64,000 nucleotides of DNA. It comes from Glaciimonas immobilis (GTDB lineage: Bacteria > Pseudomonadota > Gammaproteobacteria > Burkholderiales > Burkholderiaceae_D). Location: assembly GCF_011947285.1 (NCBI RefSeq), contig NZ_JAAOZT010000017.1:124001-188000 (forward strand), in the 5' to 3' direction. Of the stretch, positions 37,431 to 45,528 are shown in pieces; position 1 is the stretch's first letter, and each line of letters begins with the position of its first letter. The position numbers and the translations under genes were made by a program. The notes beneath the pieces are model-generated. The model made no database searches. It was not told where the DNA came from and saw only the letters and a list, made by a program, of their open reading frames with translations.

Positions 37431-38732
37431 ATGTCACAGACAGCAACCACAACGGTGGCCGCAGATGCAAAACGTTCGGATAGCGTAGGCGATGACTTTG
37501 CGCGGGTGAGTGCTACGTTTAGTGGCAATGTTGACAATCCTTTCCCTATCTATCGCGAACGCCGGGCCAACATGCCTGTCATGGTTGGCGATATCGTGAC
37601 CGAATTCGGTTCGGTAACCTTTACCACGATGCAAAAGCCTCGTCCGGTATACACGCTGTTCCGCTATCACGATGTTATGTCGGTTTTGAAGGACGCCAAA
37701 AACTTTAGCAGTGGCTTCCTGATGGAAACTGGCATGGCTTCCTTCATGGACGGTTTTGCGCTGACGGCAATGGACGGCGATGCGCATCGGCAAGCCCGAG
37801 GCTTGCTCCAACCATGCTTTGCCCCGGACGTTTTGAAGAATTGGCGTTTAAACCGCATTCAACCGGTTATTCGTGAGGAGTTTGTGGCACCGCTGGTCAG
37901 TCGCGGCAAAGCCGAACTGGTGGCAGATATGGCGTTGATGTTCCCAATTCGGGTGATTTACGACCTGATGGGATTTCCCAATGAGCCAGAGTCGCTGTCC
38001 AAGTTCGCGTCGGCGGCGCTGCGCATACTTGGCGGCATTTCTCCCGATCCAGAAGCAAAAAAGGCGGCGATGGTCGCTGCAAAAGAGCTGTACGACAGCA
38101 CTTTGAAAATTGTCCAGGCACGCCGCGCCGCTGGCCTGGATGGCGATGACCTGATTAGTCGCCTGATCCGTTCCAGCTTTGAAGGAAGCTCGCTCACCGA
38201 TCATCAGATCACGATGTTTACCCGCATGCTGCTACCAGCCGCTGCCGAAACCACCACGCGTACTTTCTCCACGTTAATGACGCTGTTACTGGAGCGTCCC
38301 GAACTTTTGGAACGCATCCGCGCCGATCGCAGCCTGATATCAAAGGCCATCGATGAATCCGTGCGTTACGAGCCGGTAGCGACCTTTAAGGTACGCGAGG
38401 TCCAGAACGATAGCGTGTTTCAGGGCATCGCTATTCCCAAGGGATCGCTATTATCTCTTTGCGTAGCTTCGGCCAATCGCGATGACGAGGTATTTGAGGA
38501 TGGCGACACCTTCAATATCGACCGCACCACACGTATGGCGTTCGGCTTTGGATTTGGCCCGCACATGTGCGTCGGCCTGTTCATCGCCAAGGCAGAAATA
38601 GAAGTCGCTCTGAACGCGATGCTCGACATGATGCCCGACCTGCGCTTTGATCCTGATTATCCACGCCCTGTTATTCGTGGCATTCAATTGCGCGGCCCCG
38701 AAGCGGTTCATGTTGTGTGGACGCCGCAGTGA
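37431..38732 (+). CDS. Cytochrome P450 monooxygenase
   Basis: 433 residues, soluble bacterial class. I-helix LLPAAAETTTR (residues 268-277), the K-helix ExxR pair Glu309-Arg312 in AIDESVRYEP, and the haem loop FGFGFGPHMCVG with Cys380 as thiolate ligand are all present. It would hydroxylate a hydrophobic substrate with electrons from the divergent ferredoxin. AGGAGA is a good ribosome site. In diterpenoid and terpenoid clusters P450s start the attack on an alicyclic ring; that is the likely role here but is inferred. Confidence 0.94.
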   Translation: MSQTATTTVAADAKRSDSVGDDFARVSATFSGNVDNPFPIYRERRANMPVMVGDIVTEFGSVTFTTMQKPRPVYTLFRYHDVMSVLKDAKNFSSGFLMETGMASFMDGFALTAMDGDAHRQARGLLQPCFAPDVLKNWRLNRIQPVIREEFVAPLVSRGKAELVADMALMFPIRVIYDLMGFPNEPESLSKFASAALRILGGISPDPEAKKAAMVAAKELYDSTLKIVQARRAAGLDGDDLISRLIRSSFEGSSLTDHQITMFTRMLLPAAAETTTRTFSTLMTLLLERPELLERIRADRSLISKAIDESVRYEPVATFKVREVQNDSVFQGIAIPKGSLLSLCVASANRDDEVFEDGDTFNIDRTTRMAFGFGFGPHMCVGLFIAKAEIEVALNAMLDMMPDLRFDPDYPRPVIRGIQLRGPEAVHVVWTPQ

Positions 38733-39002
38733 CGTGAAGGGATGAGGAGTCAGTTGTAGCCAGCAATCTGCGCGCGCCAACAGTTTGAAACTTTGGCGCG
38801 CAACATATTTAAGAATCATCGCGTTTTAGCCTGAACTGCGTTGTCTTTACGCCATAAAAAAGACACACAGCACGCACCATCACAAAAGCTTATATCGGAA
38901 TGCTATTTTCAATATAGAATAGTAGGCACTTCTGCGTCTTTGCGATAATGCATCGACACGGCCCTAATTCCACGATCCCACGATCCCAAGCAGACCTACC
39001 GA

Positions 39003-39932
39003 ATGAAACAAGTCAGTCCACTTGCCAAGCCGCGCAAACCAGCCCTCGTCGGCGCAGTTGGTGCGTCTGTTAATGCCTCTGTTAATGCCGCTGTTAATAC
39101 CGCTGTTAATGCATCTATCTCCGAGATCAGCATGCACACCGATGACGACGATATCGCCGACGCTAAAGAATCCAAGGCGAGTAGCGGCATGACGATGGTG
39201 AAGCCGGTCATCAATGCGCTGCACATTCTGCGCTATCTGACCATGAGCGGCGAACCGGCGCGCGCCGTAGACATCGCCCGCCATCTCGGCATCAATCAGA
39301 GTACCTGCTTCAATATCCTGCGCACGCTTGTGTCAGAAGACGTTGCGGCATTTGATGTCTTGTCCAAGACTTATACCCCCGGCTTCGGCCTGTCCAAACT
39401 GGTCGGCCAGTTCGTCACGCAGGGGCAACGGATTGAGGCAGCCAAGCCATTAATGCGTGAATTTGCGGCCCGCTTTGAAGTCACGGTAACGCTGTGGCGG
39501 CCCATTGGGATTGACCGGATTGTTCTGGTCAGCGCCGCGCTTAGCCCGACCAACCTGCGCATTGACATGGCCGAAGGTCAGCGCCTGCCCTACATTATGG
39601 GTGCCAGCGGACGCATTTTTGCGGGGCAGCCAGACCTGGGCAAGATCGCAGTGCGCGAGGCCTTTGACAATATCCGCTGGGCCGAACCGTTATCGTTTGA
39701 GACCTATTGGCACCAGGTCGAAGAAGCCCGAGAACGCGGCTACGCTATCGATGACGGCACCTTTGCCCGTGGCATCACAGTGCTTGCCGCACCGGTGCAT
39801 GACGCAGCAGGCTTGCTGGCGTTCACAGTATCGGCATTTATGTTCCGCAACCAATACAGCGCCGAACAAATTACAACTCTGGGGTATGCATTAAATGCGC
39901 TTGGCGCAAAACTCACAAACACGCTGTTTTAA
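39003..39932 (+). CDS. IclR-family transcriptional regulator with a repeat-bearing N-terminal extension
   Basis: 309 residues. After a 60-residue extension comes the winged helix (VINALHILRYLTMSGEPARA, ARHLGINQSTCFNILRTLV) and the IclR effector domain (GQRLPYIMGASGRIFAG, ARERGYAIDDGTFARGITVLAAPV). The extension includes VNASVNAAVNTAVNAS, coded by a 12-base tandem repeat. IclR proteins often govern aromatic and terpenoid catabolism (for example DitR in diterpenoid clusters). Alone on the plus strand between the P450 and an amidohydrolase. A dyad, CTATT-N10-AATAG, at 38903-38922 could be its own operator. Confidence 0.9.
   Translation: MKQVSPLAKPRKPALVGAVGASVNASVNAAVNTAVNASISEISMHTDDDDIADAKESKASSGMTMVKPVINALHILRYLTMSGEPARAVDIARHLGINQSTCFNILRTLVSEDVAAFDVLSKTYTPGFGLSKLVGQFVTQGQRIEAAKPLMREFAARFEVTVTLWRPIGIDRIVLVSAALSPTNLRIDMAEGQRLPYIMGASGRIFAGQPDLGKIAVREAFDNIRWAEPLSFETYWHQVEEARERGYAIDDGTFARGITVLAAPVHDAAGLLAFTVSAFMFRNQYSAEQITTLGYALNALGAKLTNTLF
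39066..39113 (+). repeat. Four 12-bp tandem repeats inside the IclR gene
   Basis: Four units of TCTGTTAATGCC with small changes (GCTGTTAATACC, GCTGTTAATGCA). The length is a multiple of three, so gain or loss of a unit keeps the frame and adds or removes VNAx tetrapeptides. Confidence 0.85.
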
Positions 39933-40317
39933 AAGACTTTCTTATTAGTTCGATTCTGTTTCACTTCTCTAAGCTGAATGCCGCCGGATTATTTCGCTGC
40001 GGCAAACAGTTGTTGCATGAGACTGCGTTCAACGGCCTTAAAGCCACCCCGTTCACTCCATATCAACCAGCGGTCAATAAGTACAATTTTTAAATAAATG
40101 TATAAATTTTATTGCGCTGCAAGACGGATATTTGCGTCGCTTCTTATGCTTTTGATGGAGCGCTTTGGCGCCCCGCCCGCACGTGCTCCCTCCCACATTC
40201 CCCTGCTAAAAATTAGTAGTTCCTCCTCAGTTTAAGCCGTTTGGCAAGCCCTGAATCGGACCGCGACTGCTAATATTTTCCCGTTAAGACAACGCGTTTC
40301 ACGGCCAATAGTTTATA
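39933..40317. other. Intergenic region upstream of the first amidohydrolase
   Basis: About 385 bases between the IclR stop and an operator-like dyad. I see no gene; frames on the minus strand here are shadows of the amidohydrolase gene. AT-rich text occurs around 40080-40110. Confidence 0.45.
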
Positions 40318-40338
40318 AACATATTTTCGTTTTATGTT
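40318..40338. promoter_or_regulatory. Operator dyad AACATA-N9-TATGTT (site 2)
   Basis: AACATA (40318-40323), nine T-rich bases, TATGTT (40333-40338): a perfect 6-bp inverted repeat, 88 bases before the amidohydrolase start. A further TATGTT half-site follows at 40345-40350. The arms and spacing are identical to the site at 52105-52125, before the second amidohydrolase operon. Confidence 0.7.
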
Positions 40339-40425
40339 TAATTTTATGTTTACAAACAATTTCAAATCCTCTAAGATCAAATCTCGTGTCACGCCCTCGC
40401 GTGGCAAACAAATTTTGAGGATGTT

Positions 40426-41733
40426 ATGAACCAGGAAGACCTGATACTCGTCAGCGTTGACGATCATGCCATTGAGCCGCCAAATGCGTTTAGCCGTCAT
40501 ATGCCAGCTAAATACAAAGGCCGTGAGCCGAAGGTAGTAAAAAAGAGCGGTCGCGATGTCTGGGAATTCGAAGAGCGCATTACCGGTTACATGGGTCTTA
40601 ACTCCGTAGTCGGTCGCCCAAAAGAAGAATACGGCATGGAACCTCTGTCGTACGAACACATGCGTCGCGGCACATGGGACATCAAGGCGCGGGTTGACGA
40701 CATGAGCGCCAATGGCGTCCTTGGATCGATGTGTTTCCCTACTTTCCCAGGTTTCGCAGGTCAGCGTTTTCAAACTCTTCCAGACCGCGGTGTGTCGCTG
40801 GCAGCAATTCAGGCCTACAACGACTGGCATCTGCAAGACTGGTGTAACGCAGCCCCAGGCCGCTTTATCCCGTTGATGATTGCCCCTTGGTGGGACATGC
40901 AAGCCGCCGCCGCCGAAGTCAAGCGGATGGCAGCGCAAGGCGTCCATGCTGTGTCGTTCTCGGACAATCCTAGCGTGCACGGTTTTCCATCGATTCATAA
41001 CGACTACTGGGATCCGTTCTGGAAAGCTTGCGCCGACAATAACGTCGTCATCTGCTGCCATATCGGTACCGGTACAAAGGCCGCACACGCGTCCGACGAA
41101 TCGCCGATTGACGCATGGATTACATCAATGCCGATTTCGATTTCGAACTCGGCAGCCGACTGGATCTGGGCCCCGATGTGGAAGAAATTCCCAACATTGA
41201 AAATGGCACTATCAGAAGGCGGTATTGGTTGGATTCCGTATTTGCTCGAACGTGCAGACTTTACGCACCGTCACCACAACGCCTGGACCAATTCCAACTT
41301 CGGCGACAAAATGCCTAGCGACATCTTCAACAAGCACATCATCACCTGCTTCATTGAAGACCAGTTCGGCCTGAAGAATCTGGATTCGATCAACGTTGAA
41401 ATGGCAATGTGGGAATGCGATTACCCGCACTCCGACTGCACCTGGCCAGATTCATCCCAAGTCTTCTTTGAGCAGTCACGCCATCTAAGCGATGAAGTGA
41501 TCAACAAGCTGACCCACCTAAACGCCATGCGTGAATTTTCCTACGACCCATTCGCCATCCTGGGCCGCGAGAACTGCACAGTAGGCGCCTTACGTGCACA
41601 AGCAACCCACGTCAGCATCGAACCAGCACTAGGCATGGGCGGCGCAGCACCAGAACGCGACCCAACCAAACCAGTCACCTCCGGTGACATCAACAAAATG
41701 TTCGCAGAAGCAGACGCTGGTTCAGCACTGTAA
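40426..41733 (+). CDS. Amidohydrolase-family protein (ACMSD-like), copy 1
   Basis: 435 residues, TIM-barrel metal enzyme of the amino-carboxymuconate-semialdehyde decarboxylase group. N-terminal VDDHAIEPP (Asp12, Asp13, His14) is the family's D-x-H variant; His212 (CCHIGTG) and Asp332 (ECDYPHSDC) are the other likely ligands; LSEGGIGWIPYLLERAD is a group signature. Members decarboxylate or hydrate ring-fission acids. It has its own promoter dyad and a terminator right after it, so it is a single-gene unit. TTGAGGATG is the ribosome site. Confidence 0.88.
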   Translation: MNQEDLILVSVDDHAIEPPNAFSRHMPAKYKGREPKVVKKSGRDVWEFEERITGYMGLNSVVGRPKEEYGMEPLSYEHMRRGTWDIKARVDDMSANGVLGSMCFPTFPGFAGQRFQTLPDRGVSLAAIQAYNDWHLQDWCNAAPGRFIPLMIAPWWDMQAAAAEVKRMAAQGVHAVSFSDNPSVHGFPSIHNDYWDPFWKACADNNVVICCHIGTGTKAAHASDESPIDAWITSMPISISNSAADWIWAPMWKKFPTLKMALSEGGIGWIPYLLERADFTHRHHNAWTNSNFGDKMPSDIFNKHIITCFIEDQFGLKNLDSINVEMAMWECDYPHSDCTWPDSSQVFFEQSRHLSDEVINKLTHLNAMREFSYDPFAILGRENCTVGALRAQATHVSIEPALGMGGAAPERDPTKPVTSGDINKMFAEADAGSAL

Positions 41734-41738
41734 TAAAA

Positions 41739-41762
41739 GCTGACTCCCTCACCGGAGTCAGC
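41739..41762 (+). terminator. Intrinsic terminator after the first amidohydrolase
   Basis: Perfect 9-bp stem GCTGACTCC / GGAGTCAGC with a 6-base loop, seven bases after the stop codon, followed by ACTTTATGG. The T-run is short, so strength is moderate. Confidence 0.75.
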
Positions 41763-41816
41763 ACTTTATGGTTGACGGGAGTCAGTTAAGAACTGGCCCC
41801 CATCAACCATAAAGGC

Positions 41817-42165
41817 TGTTGAAGTTGAAGTTGAAGTTGAAGTTGAAGTTGAAGTTGAAGTTGAATTTGAATTTGAATTTGAATTTGAATTTGAATTTGA
41901 ATTTGAATTTGAATTTGAATTTGAAGTTGACCTACCCCGTCATAGGCGTTGCCGGTTATTTCGGCTGTCAGTCGGGAATTGTCGGAATACATGTTTGAGC
42001 GTAGCGAGTTGGTATTTCGACCCGACTGATAGTCGAAATAATCGGGGACCCGCCAACGGCGGGCGACGCCTCTGCGGTCGCCTTTTCTTTGGTTACTCTT
42101 CTTTTGGCGAAGCAAAAGAAAGTGACCGGGTGTCGGGCCGCCCCCGACCAGCATCCACGGAGCGC
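41817..42165. repeat. Intergenic repeat module, reverse orientation, with a long hexamer array
   Basis: From the hexamer array the sequence reads GACCTACCCCGTCATAGG, CGGCTGTCAGTCGGGAATTG, CGACCCGACTGATAGTCG, GGTCGCCTTTTCTTTGGTTA, and ends AGCATCCACGGAGCG. This is the reverse complement of the module at 35.5 kb and of the forward arm at 32.9 kb. It lies between the first amidohydrolase and the acyl-CoA dehydrogenase operon. Confidence 0.88.
41821..41928 (+). repeat. Hexamer microsatellite (GAAGTT)7(GAATTT)10(GAAGTT)1
   Basis: Eighteen perfect, contiguous 6-base units with two variants in clean blocks. The block structure suggests expansion by slippage after a G-to-T change. It is the largest simple repeat in the window and lies about 420 bases upstream of the acyl-CoA dehydrogenase start. 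Confidence 0.97.
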
Positions 42166-42349
42166 CAACCGTGTCAGTTATCGAATAAACGATCAATTGA
42201 ATCAGTAAGCCAGTCAGCCATCTACAACCAACCCGCAAAACACATTCCGTATTGCGGGCTTTGTAGCAAGCGGCAACCAACCGCAGCAACCAGCAAACGC
42301 ATAGCCCCTATAACATTCAGATTCTCCCCAAAAAACGAACGGTAAATCC

Positions 42350-43510
42350 ATGCCCATTAACCAGTTCCAATACAGCAGAATCCCCCCCGAAGCCGATAAG
42401 CTCCGCGCCGACGTCCGCAGCTTTCTAAAAGAAACCGTAGCCGACTACCCTCCCCTGATGCGCGCCCAATCCTGGATGGGATTCGATCCCTCCTTCAGCC
42501 GCAAAATGGCACAACGCGGCTGGATCGGCATGGCAATCCCCACCCAGTATGGCGGCTCCGATGTCGGCCCTTTTGCCCGCTACGTCGTAGTCGAAGAACT
42601 ACTAGCGGCAGGCGCACCGGTCTCAGCCCACTGGATCGCCGACCGCCAAAGCGCACAACAAATTTTGCACTTCGGTACCGAGGAACAAAAGCAGTTTTAC
42701 TTACCCCCAATCTGCCGCGGCGAAAGCTATTTTTGCATCGGCATGAGCGAACCAAATTCAGGCTCCGATTTAGCCTCAATCAAAACGCGTGCAGTACGCG
42801 ACGGCGAGCGCTGGGTGCTGAACGGCCAGAAACTCTGGACCACCAACGCCCAACACTCGCATTACATGATCGCGCTGGTACGCACCAGCCAGGGCGACGG
42901 CGATAAAAAATCCAGCCGTCACGAAGGCATGTCGCAATTCATCGTTGATCTGCGCCTGCCGGGAATCACCATTCGACCAATCCGCGATCTGGTCGGCAGC
43001 GAACACTTCAATGAAGTATTTTTTGATGATGTCGTGCTAGAAGCTGACGCCTTAATCGGCGCTGAGGGCAAAGGCTGGGATCAATGCACTGCCGAACTCG
43101 CATTCGAACGCAGCGGTCCCGAACGCTTCCTCAGCAGCATCGCGCTGGTCCATGCGTTAATCGACGCGGTAGGACCGACACCAGACGCGTTGCAGGCCAG
43201 AGAAATCGGCCGCATCACGGCCCGCATGATGAGTTTGCGCAATATGTCGTTGTCCGTCACCGCACAACTCGCCGCGGGCGAAAACCCAGCATGGGCCGCA
43301 TCCTGCGTGAAAGATCTCGGCACGACGCTGGAGCAGGAAATCCCCGAACTTGCCCATCTATTGCTAGAGACTGTTCCTAGCGTGGATGGCGGCTCCGACT
43401 ATGCACAAGTGCTCGCCTACCTGATCCAGTCGGCACCTTCTTTTTCACTACGCGGCGGTACACGCGAAATCTTGCGCGGCATCATTGCACGCGGACTGGG
43501 GTTAAGATAA
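42350..43510 (+). CDS. Acyl-CoA dehydrogenase, first partner of a two-gene pair
   Basis: 386 residues, FAD-dependent. YFCIGMSEPNSGSDLASIKT (FAD-binding region), WVLNGQKLWTTNA, FERSGPERFL and the C-terminal LRGGTREILRGIIARGLGL define the family. The stop overlaps the start of the next dehydrogenase (TAATG), so they are translationally coupled. In steroid and other side-chain pathways such adjacent pairs make alpha2-beta2 enzymes; this is probably one. It introduces an alpha-beta double bond into a CoA thioester. The ribosome site is weak. Confidence 0.9.
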   Translation: MPINQFQYSRIPPEADKLRADVRSFLKETVADYPPLMRAQSWMGFDPSFSRKMAQRGWIGMAIPTQYGGSDVGPFARYVVVEELLAAGAPVSAHWIADRQSAQQILHFGTEEQKQFYLPPICRGESYFCIGMSEPNSGSDLASIKTRAVRDGERWVLNGQKLWTTNAQHSHYMIALVRTSQGDGDKKSSRHEGMSQFIVDLRLPGITIRPIRDLVGSEHFNEVFFDDVVLEADALIGAEGKGWDQCTAELAFERSGPERFLSSIALVHALIDAVGPTPDALQAREIGRITARMMSLRNMSLSVTAQLAAGENPAWAASCVKDLGTTLEQEIPELAHLLLETVPSVDGGSDYAQVLAYLIQSAPSFSLRGGTREILRGIIARGLGLR

Positions 43511-44604
43511 TGCGTCAACTATTTGAATCTACCGTACAGCGGATTTTTGGCGATATCGTTACGCCGGCATCCCTTCTTGCCCGGAAGGCTGGCGAATGGC
43601 CAACCCAACTATGGGCAGCAATCGAAGAGTCTGGTTTTAGCGTCGCTCCCGCACCTGAATCATTGGGTGGCAGCGATGCAAGCTGGAACGATTTATATGT
43701 CGTCGTGCGTGCAGCCGGACGCTACACAGTCCCCGCACCTCTGCCGGAGGCTTTACTCGCAAACTGGTTATTAGGCCGTTCTGGACTGGACGCGATCTCC
43801 GGGCCGCTCTCCTTTGCGGCCGCCAACACGCTGGTGTTTGCCGACGGCAAAGTCACCGGCCAGTTGCAGGAAGTCCCTTGGGGACGGCATGTAGCGCAAG
43901 TAGTCGCCGTCGTTGCGGGGACGGGTGACCTGCCTTCGCAAATCGTGGTCCTCAACGTCAAAGATGCAACGCTAGCGAACCTGCGCCTGAACATGGCTGA
44001 TGAGCCGCGCGACGATCTCAGGTTTAACGCCGCGCAACCGCTTGCCTTTGCAGCGTTACCGAGCGACCTTCCTGCAGATATCTTGCTATTAGGCGGCGCG
44101 ATGTTGCGCTCCGCTCAAATCGCAGGCGCGTTACAGGCAGCGCTGGAAATGACCTCCCGTTACGCTACCGAACGCAGTCAGTTCGGACGCCCTATCGCCA
44201 ATTTTCAGGCGATTCAACACCGGCTTGCCATTCTTGCCGAGCACACCGCCAATGCGATGGTCGCTTCAGAAGCGGCATTTGCCGAGTCCGGTGACCAGCT
44301 TGCGCTATTGCCTTTAATGGCGGCTAAAGTATGCGCATCCGAGGCCGCCAGTATCGCTGCCGATACCGTCCACGCCATCCACGGCGCTATTGGTATTACC
44401 CATGAACATGCGCTGCATCTGGTGACGCAACGGTTATGGTCATGGCGTAGCGAGTTTGGATCGCAGACGTTTTGGGCGCAGCGTATCGGGCGCGAAGTTT
44501 GCGCTAACGGTGCACACCGCTTCTGGCCTGCAATCACAAGCGCTAAACTTGAGGCCGAGAATAATCCGGTACAAAAAACCACGCCTTCAGGAGAACTATC
44601 ATGA
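43510..44604 (+). CDS. Acyl-CoA dehydrogenase, second partner of the pair
   Basis: 364 residues. C-terminal half shows SAQIAGALQAALEMTSRYA, RSQFGRPIANFQAIQHRLA and HAIHGAIGITHEHALHL, the dehydrogenase helical domain. The middle FAD-contact motifs are poorly conserved and the usual catalytic Glu near the C-terminus is not recognisable, so this is likely the non-catalytic half of a heteromer with the preceding gene. ATGA overlap joins it to the enoyl-CoA hydratase. Confidence 0.85.
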   Translation: MRQLFESTVQRIFGDIVTPASLLARKAGEWPTQLWAAIEESGFSVAPAPESLGGSDASWNDLYVVVRAAGRYTVPAPLPEALLANWLLGRSGLDAISGPLSFAAANTLVFADGKVTGQLQEVPWGRHVAQVVAVVAGTGDLPSQIVVLNVKDATLANLRLNMADEPRDDLRFNAAQPLAFAALPSDLPADILLLGGAMLRSAQIAGALQAALEMTSRYATERSQFGRPIANFQAIQHRLAILAEHTANAMVASEAAFAESGDQLALLPLMAAKVCASEAASIAADTVHAIHGAIGITHEHALHLVTQRLWSWRSEFGSQTFWAQRIGREVCANGAHRFWPAITSAKLEAENNPVQKTTPSGELS

Positions 44605-45401
44605 CCCCATTTTTAGTCACAGAACGTAGCGACGCCATTCTTACAGTGCGCATGAACCGGCCCGAGACCCGCAATGCGCTGTCCGATCCGGAACAAATGC
44701 AGGAGTTTGTCGATCTCTGCGCCCAACTAAAACGTGACCGCTCGGTCAAGGTTGTTATCCTGACCGGCACCGCCAACGCATTTTGTGCTGGCGGCAATAT
44801 CAAAGACATGCGCGAGCGCGGCGGTATATTCGGCGGATCGCCATATGAACTACGTGAAAATTATCGCAACGGCATCCAGACCATTCCGCTCGCGTTGTAC
44901 GAACTGGACGTCCCGGTCATTGCCGCCGTCAACGGTCCGGCTATCGGTGCGGGTCTTGATCTGGCCTGCATGTGCGATATCCGCATCGCTGGCGACAATG
45001 CGCTGTTCGCGGAGAGTTTTGTCCGCCTTGGAATCGTGCCGGGCGATGGTGGTGCATGGCTACTGCCGCGGATAGTTGGCATGCCGCGCGCAAGTCTGAT
45101 GGCCTTTACCGGCGACACGATAGACGCTGCCAAAGCGCTGGCATGGGGACTGGTTGCCGATGTTGTGCCTGCCGCAGCACTGGAAGAAGAAGCCATGAAG
45201 CTGGCACGCCGCATCGCCGCCAATCCATCACACGCGCTGCGCATGACCAAGCGTCTGTTGCGTGAAGGCCAGCACATGCGTCTCGATTCTTTGCTGGAAT
45301 TGTCGGCGTCTTTTCAGGCGCTGGCCCATTACACCGAAGATCACCATGAAGCGGTTGCAGCTTTCATTGAAAAGCGCGCCCCGGAATATACCGGTAAATA
45401 A
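44601..45401 (+). CDS. Enoyl-CoA hydratase/isomerase family protein
   Basis: 266 residues, crotonase fold. Oxyanion-hole segments AFCAGGNIKDM and GPAIGAGLDLACMCDIRIAG, and the catalytic loop RLGIVPGDGGAWLLPR are present. The second Glu of the crotonase pair (normally in PxxGG) is replaced by Asp in PGDGG, so isomerase or hydrolase activity cannot be excluded. Translationally coupled to the dehydrogenase before it, with AGGAGAACT as ribosome site. Hydrates the enoyl-CoA in the beta-oxidation section. Confidence 0.92.
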   Translation: MTPFLVTERSDAILTVRMNRPETRNALSDPEQMQEFVDLCAQLKRDRSVKVVILTGTANAFCAGGNIKDMRERGGIFGGSPYELRENYRNGIQTIPLALYELDVPVIAAVNGPAIGAGLDLACMCDIRIAGDNALFAESFVRLGIVPGDGGAWLLPRIVGMPRASLMAFTGDTIDAAKALAWGLVADVVPAAALEEEAMKLARRIAANPSHALRMTKRLLREGQHMRLDSLLELSASFQALAHYTEDHHEAVAAFIEKRAPEYTGK

Positions 45402-45462
45402 GCCTTCATCCGGTCAGTAAATAAATCAAGTTGATGCAGCACTTCATCCAAATCTAATCTTT

Positions 45463-45508
45463 AAGCCTGTTGGATAAGCCGATTCAAACGCTTATCCAAA
45501 GGCTTTTT
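45463..45508 (+). terminator. Terminator or attenuator between the hydratase and third dehydrogenase
   Basis: AAGCCT-GTT-GGATAAGC pairs with GCTTATCC-AA-AGGCTT around a 10-base loop and is followed by TTTCT, giving a two-part stem with an internal loop and a U-tract. It ends only 20 bases before the next start codon and partly touches its leader, so it may also act as an attenuator. Confidence 0.78.
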
Positions 45509-45528
45509 CTACCTTTAAGGGATTACCA

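Noticed and set aside
40270-41088. A 272-codon minus-strand frame opposite the first amidohydrolase
   Set aside because: Shadow of the amidohydrolase codons; no ribosome site or recognisable domain.
41821-41928. CRISPR-like regular repeat
   Set aside because: The units are 6 bases with no spacers, so this is a microsatellite; no CRISPR array is present in the window.
41786-42289. A 167-codon frame with QIQIQ-type repeats
   Set aside because: It is translation of the hexamer microsatellite and repeat module, not a gene.
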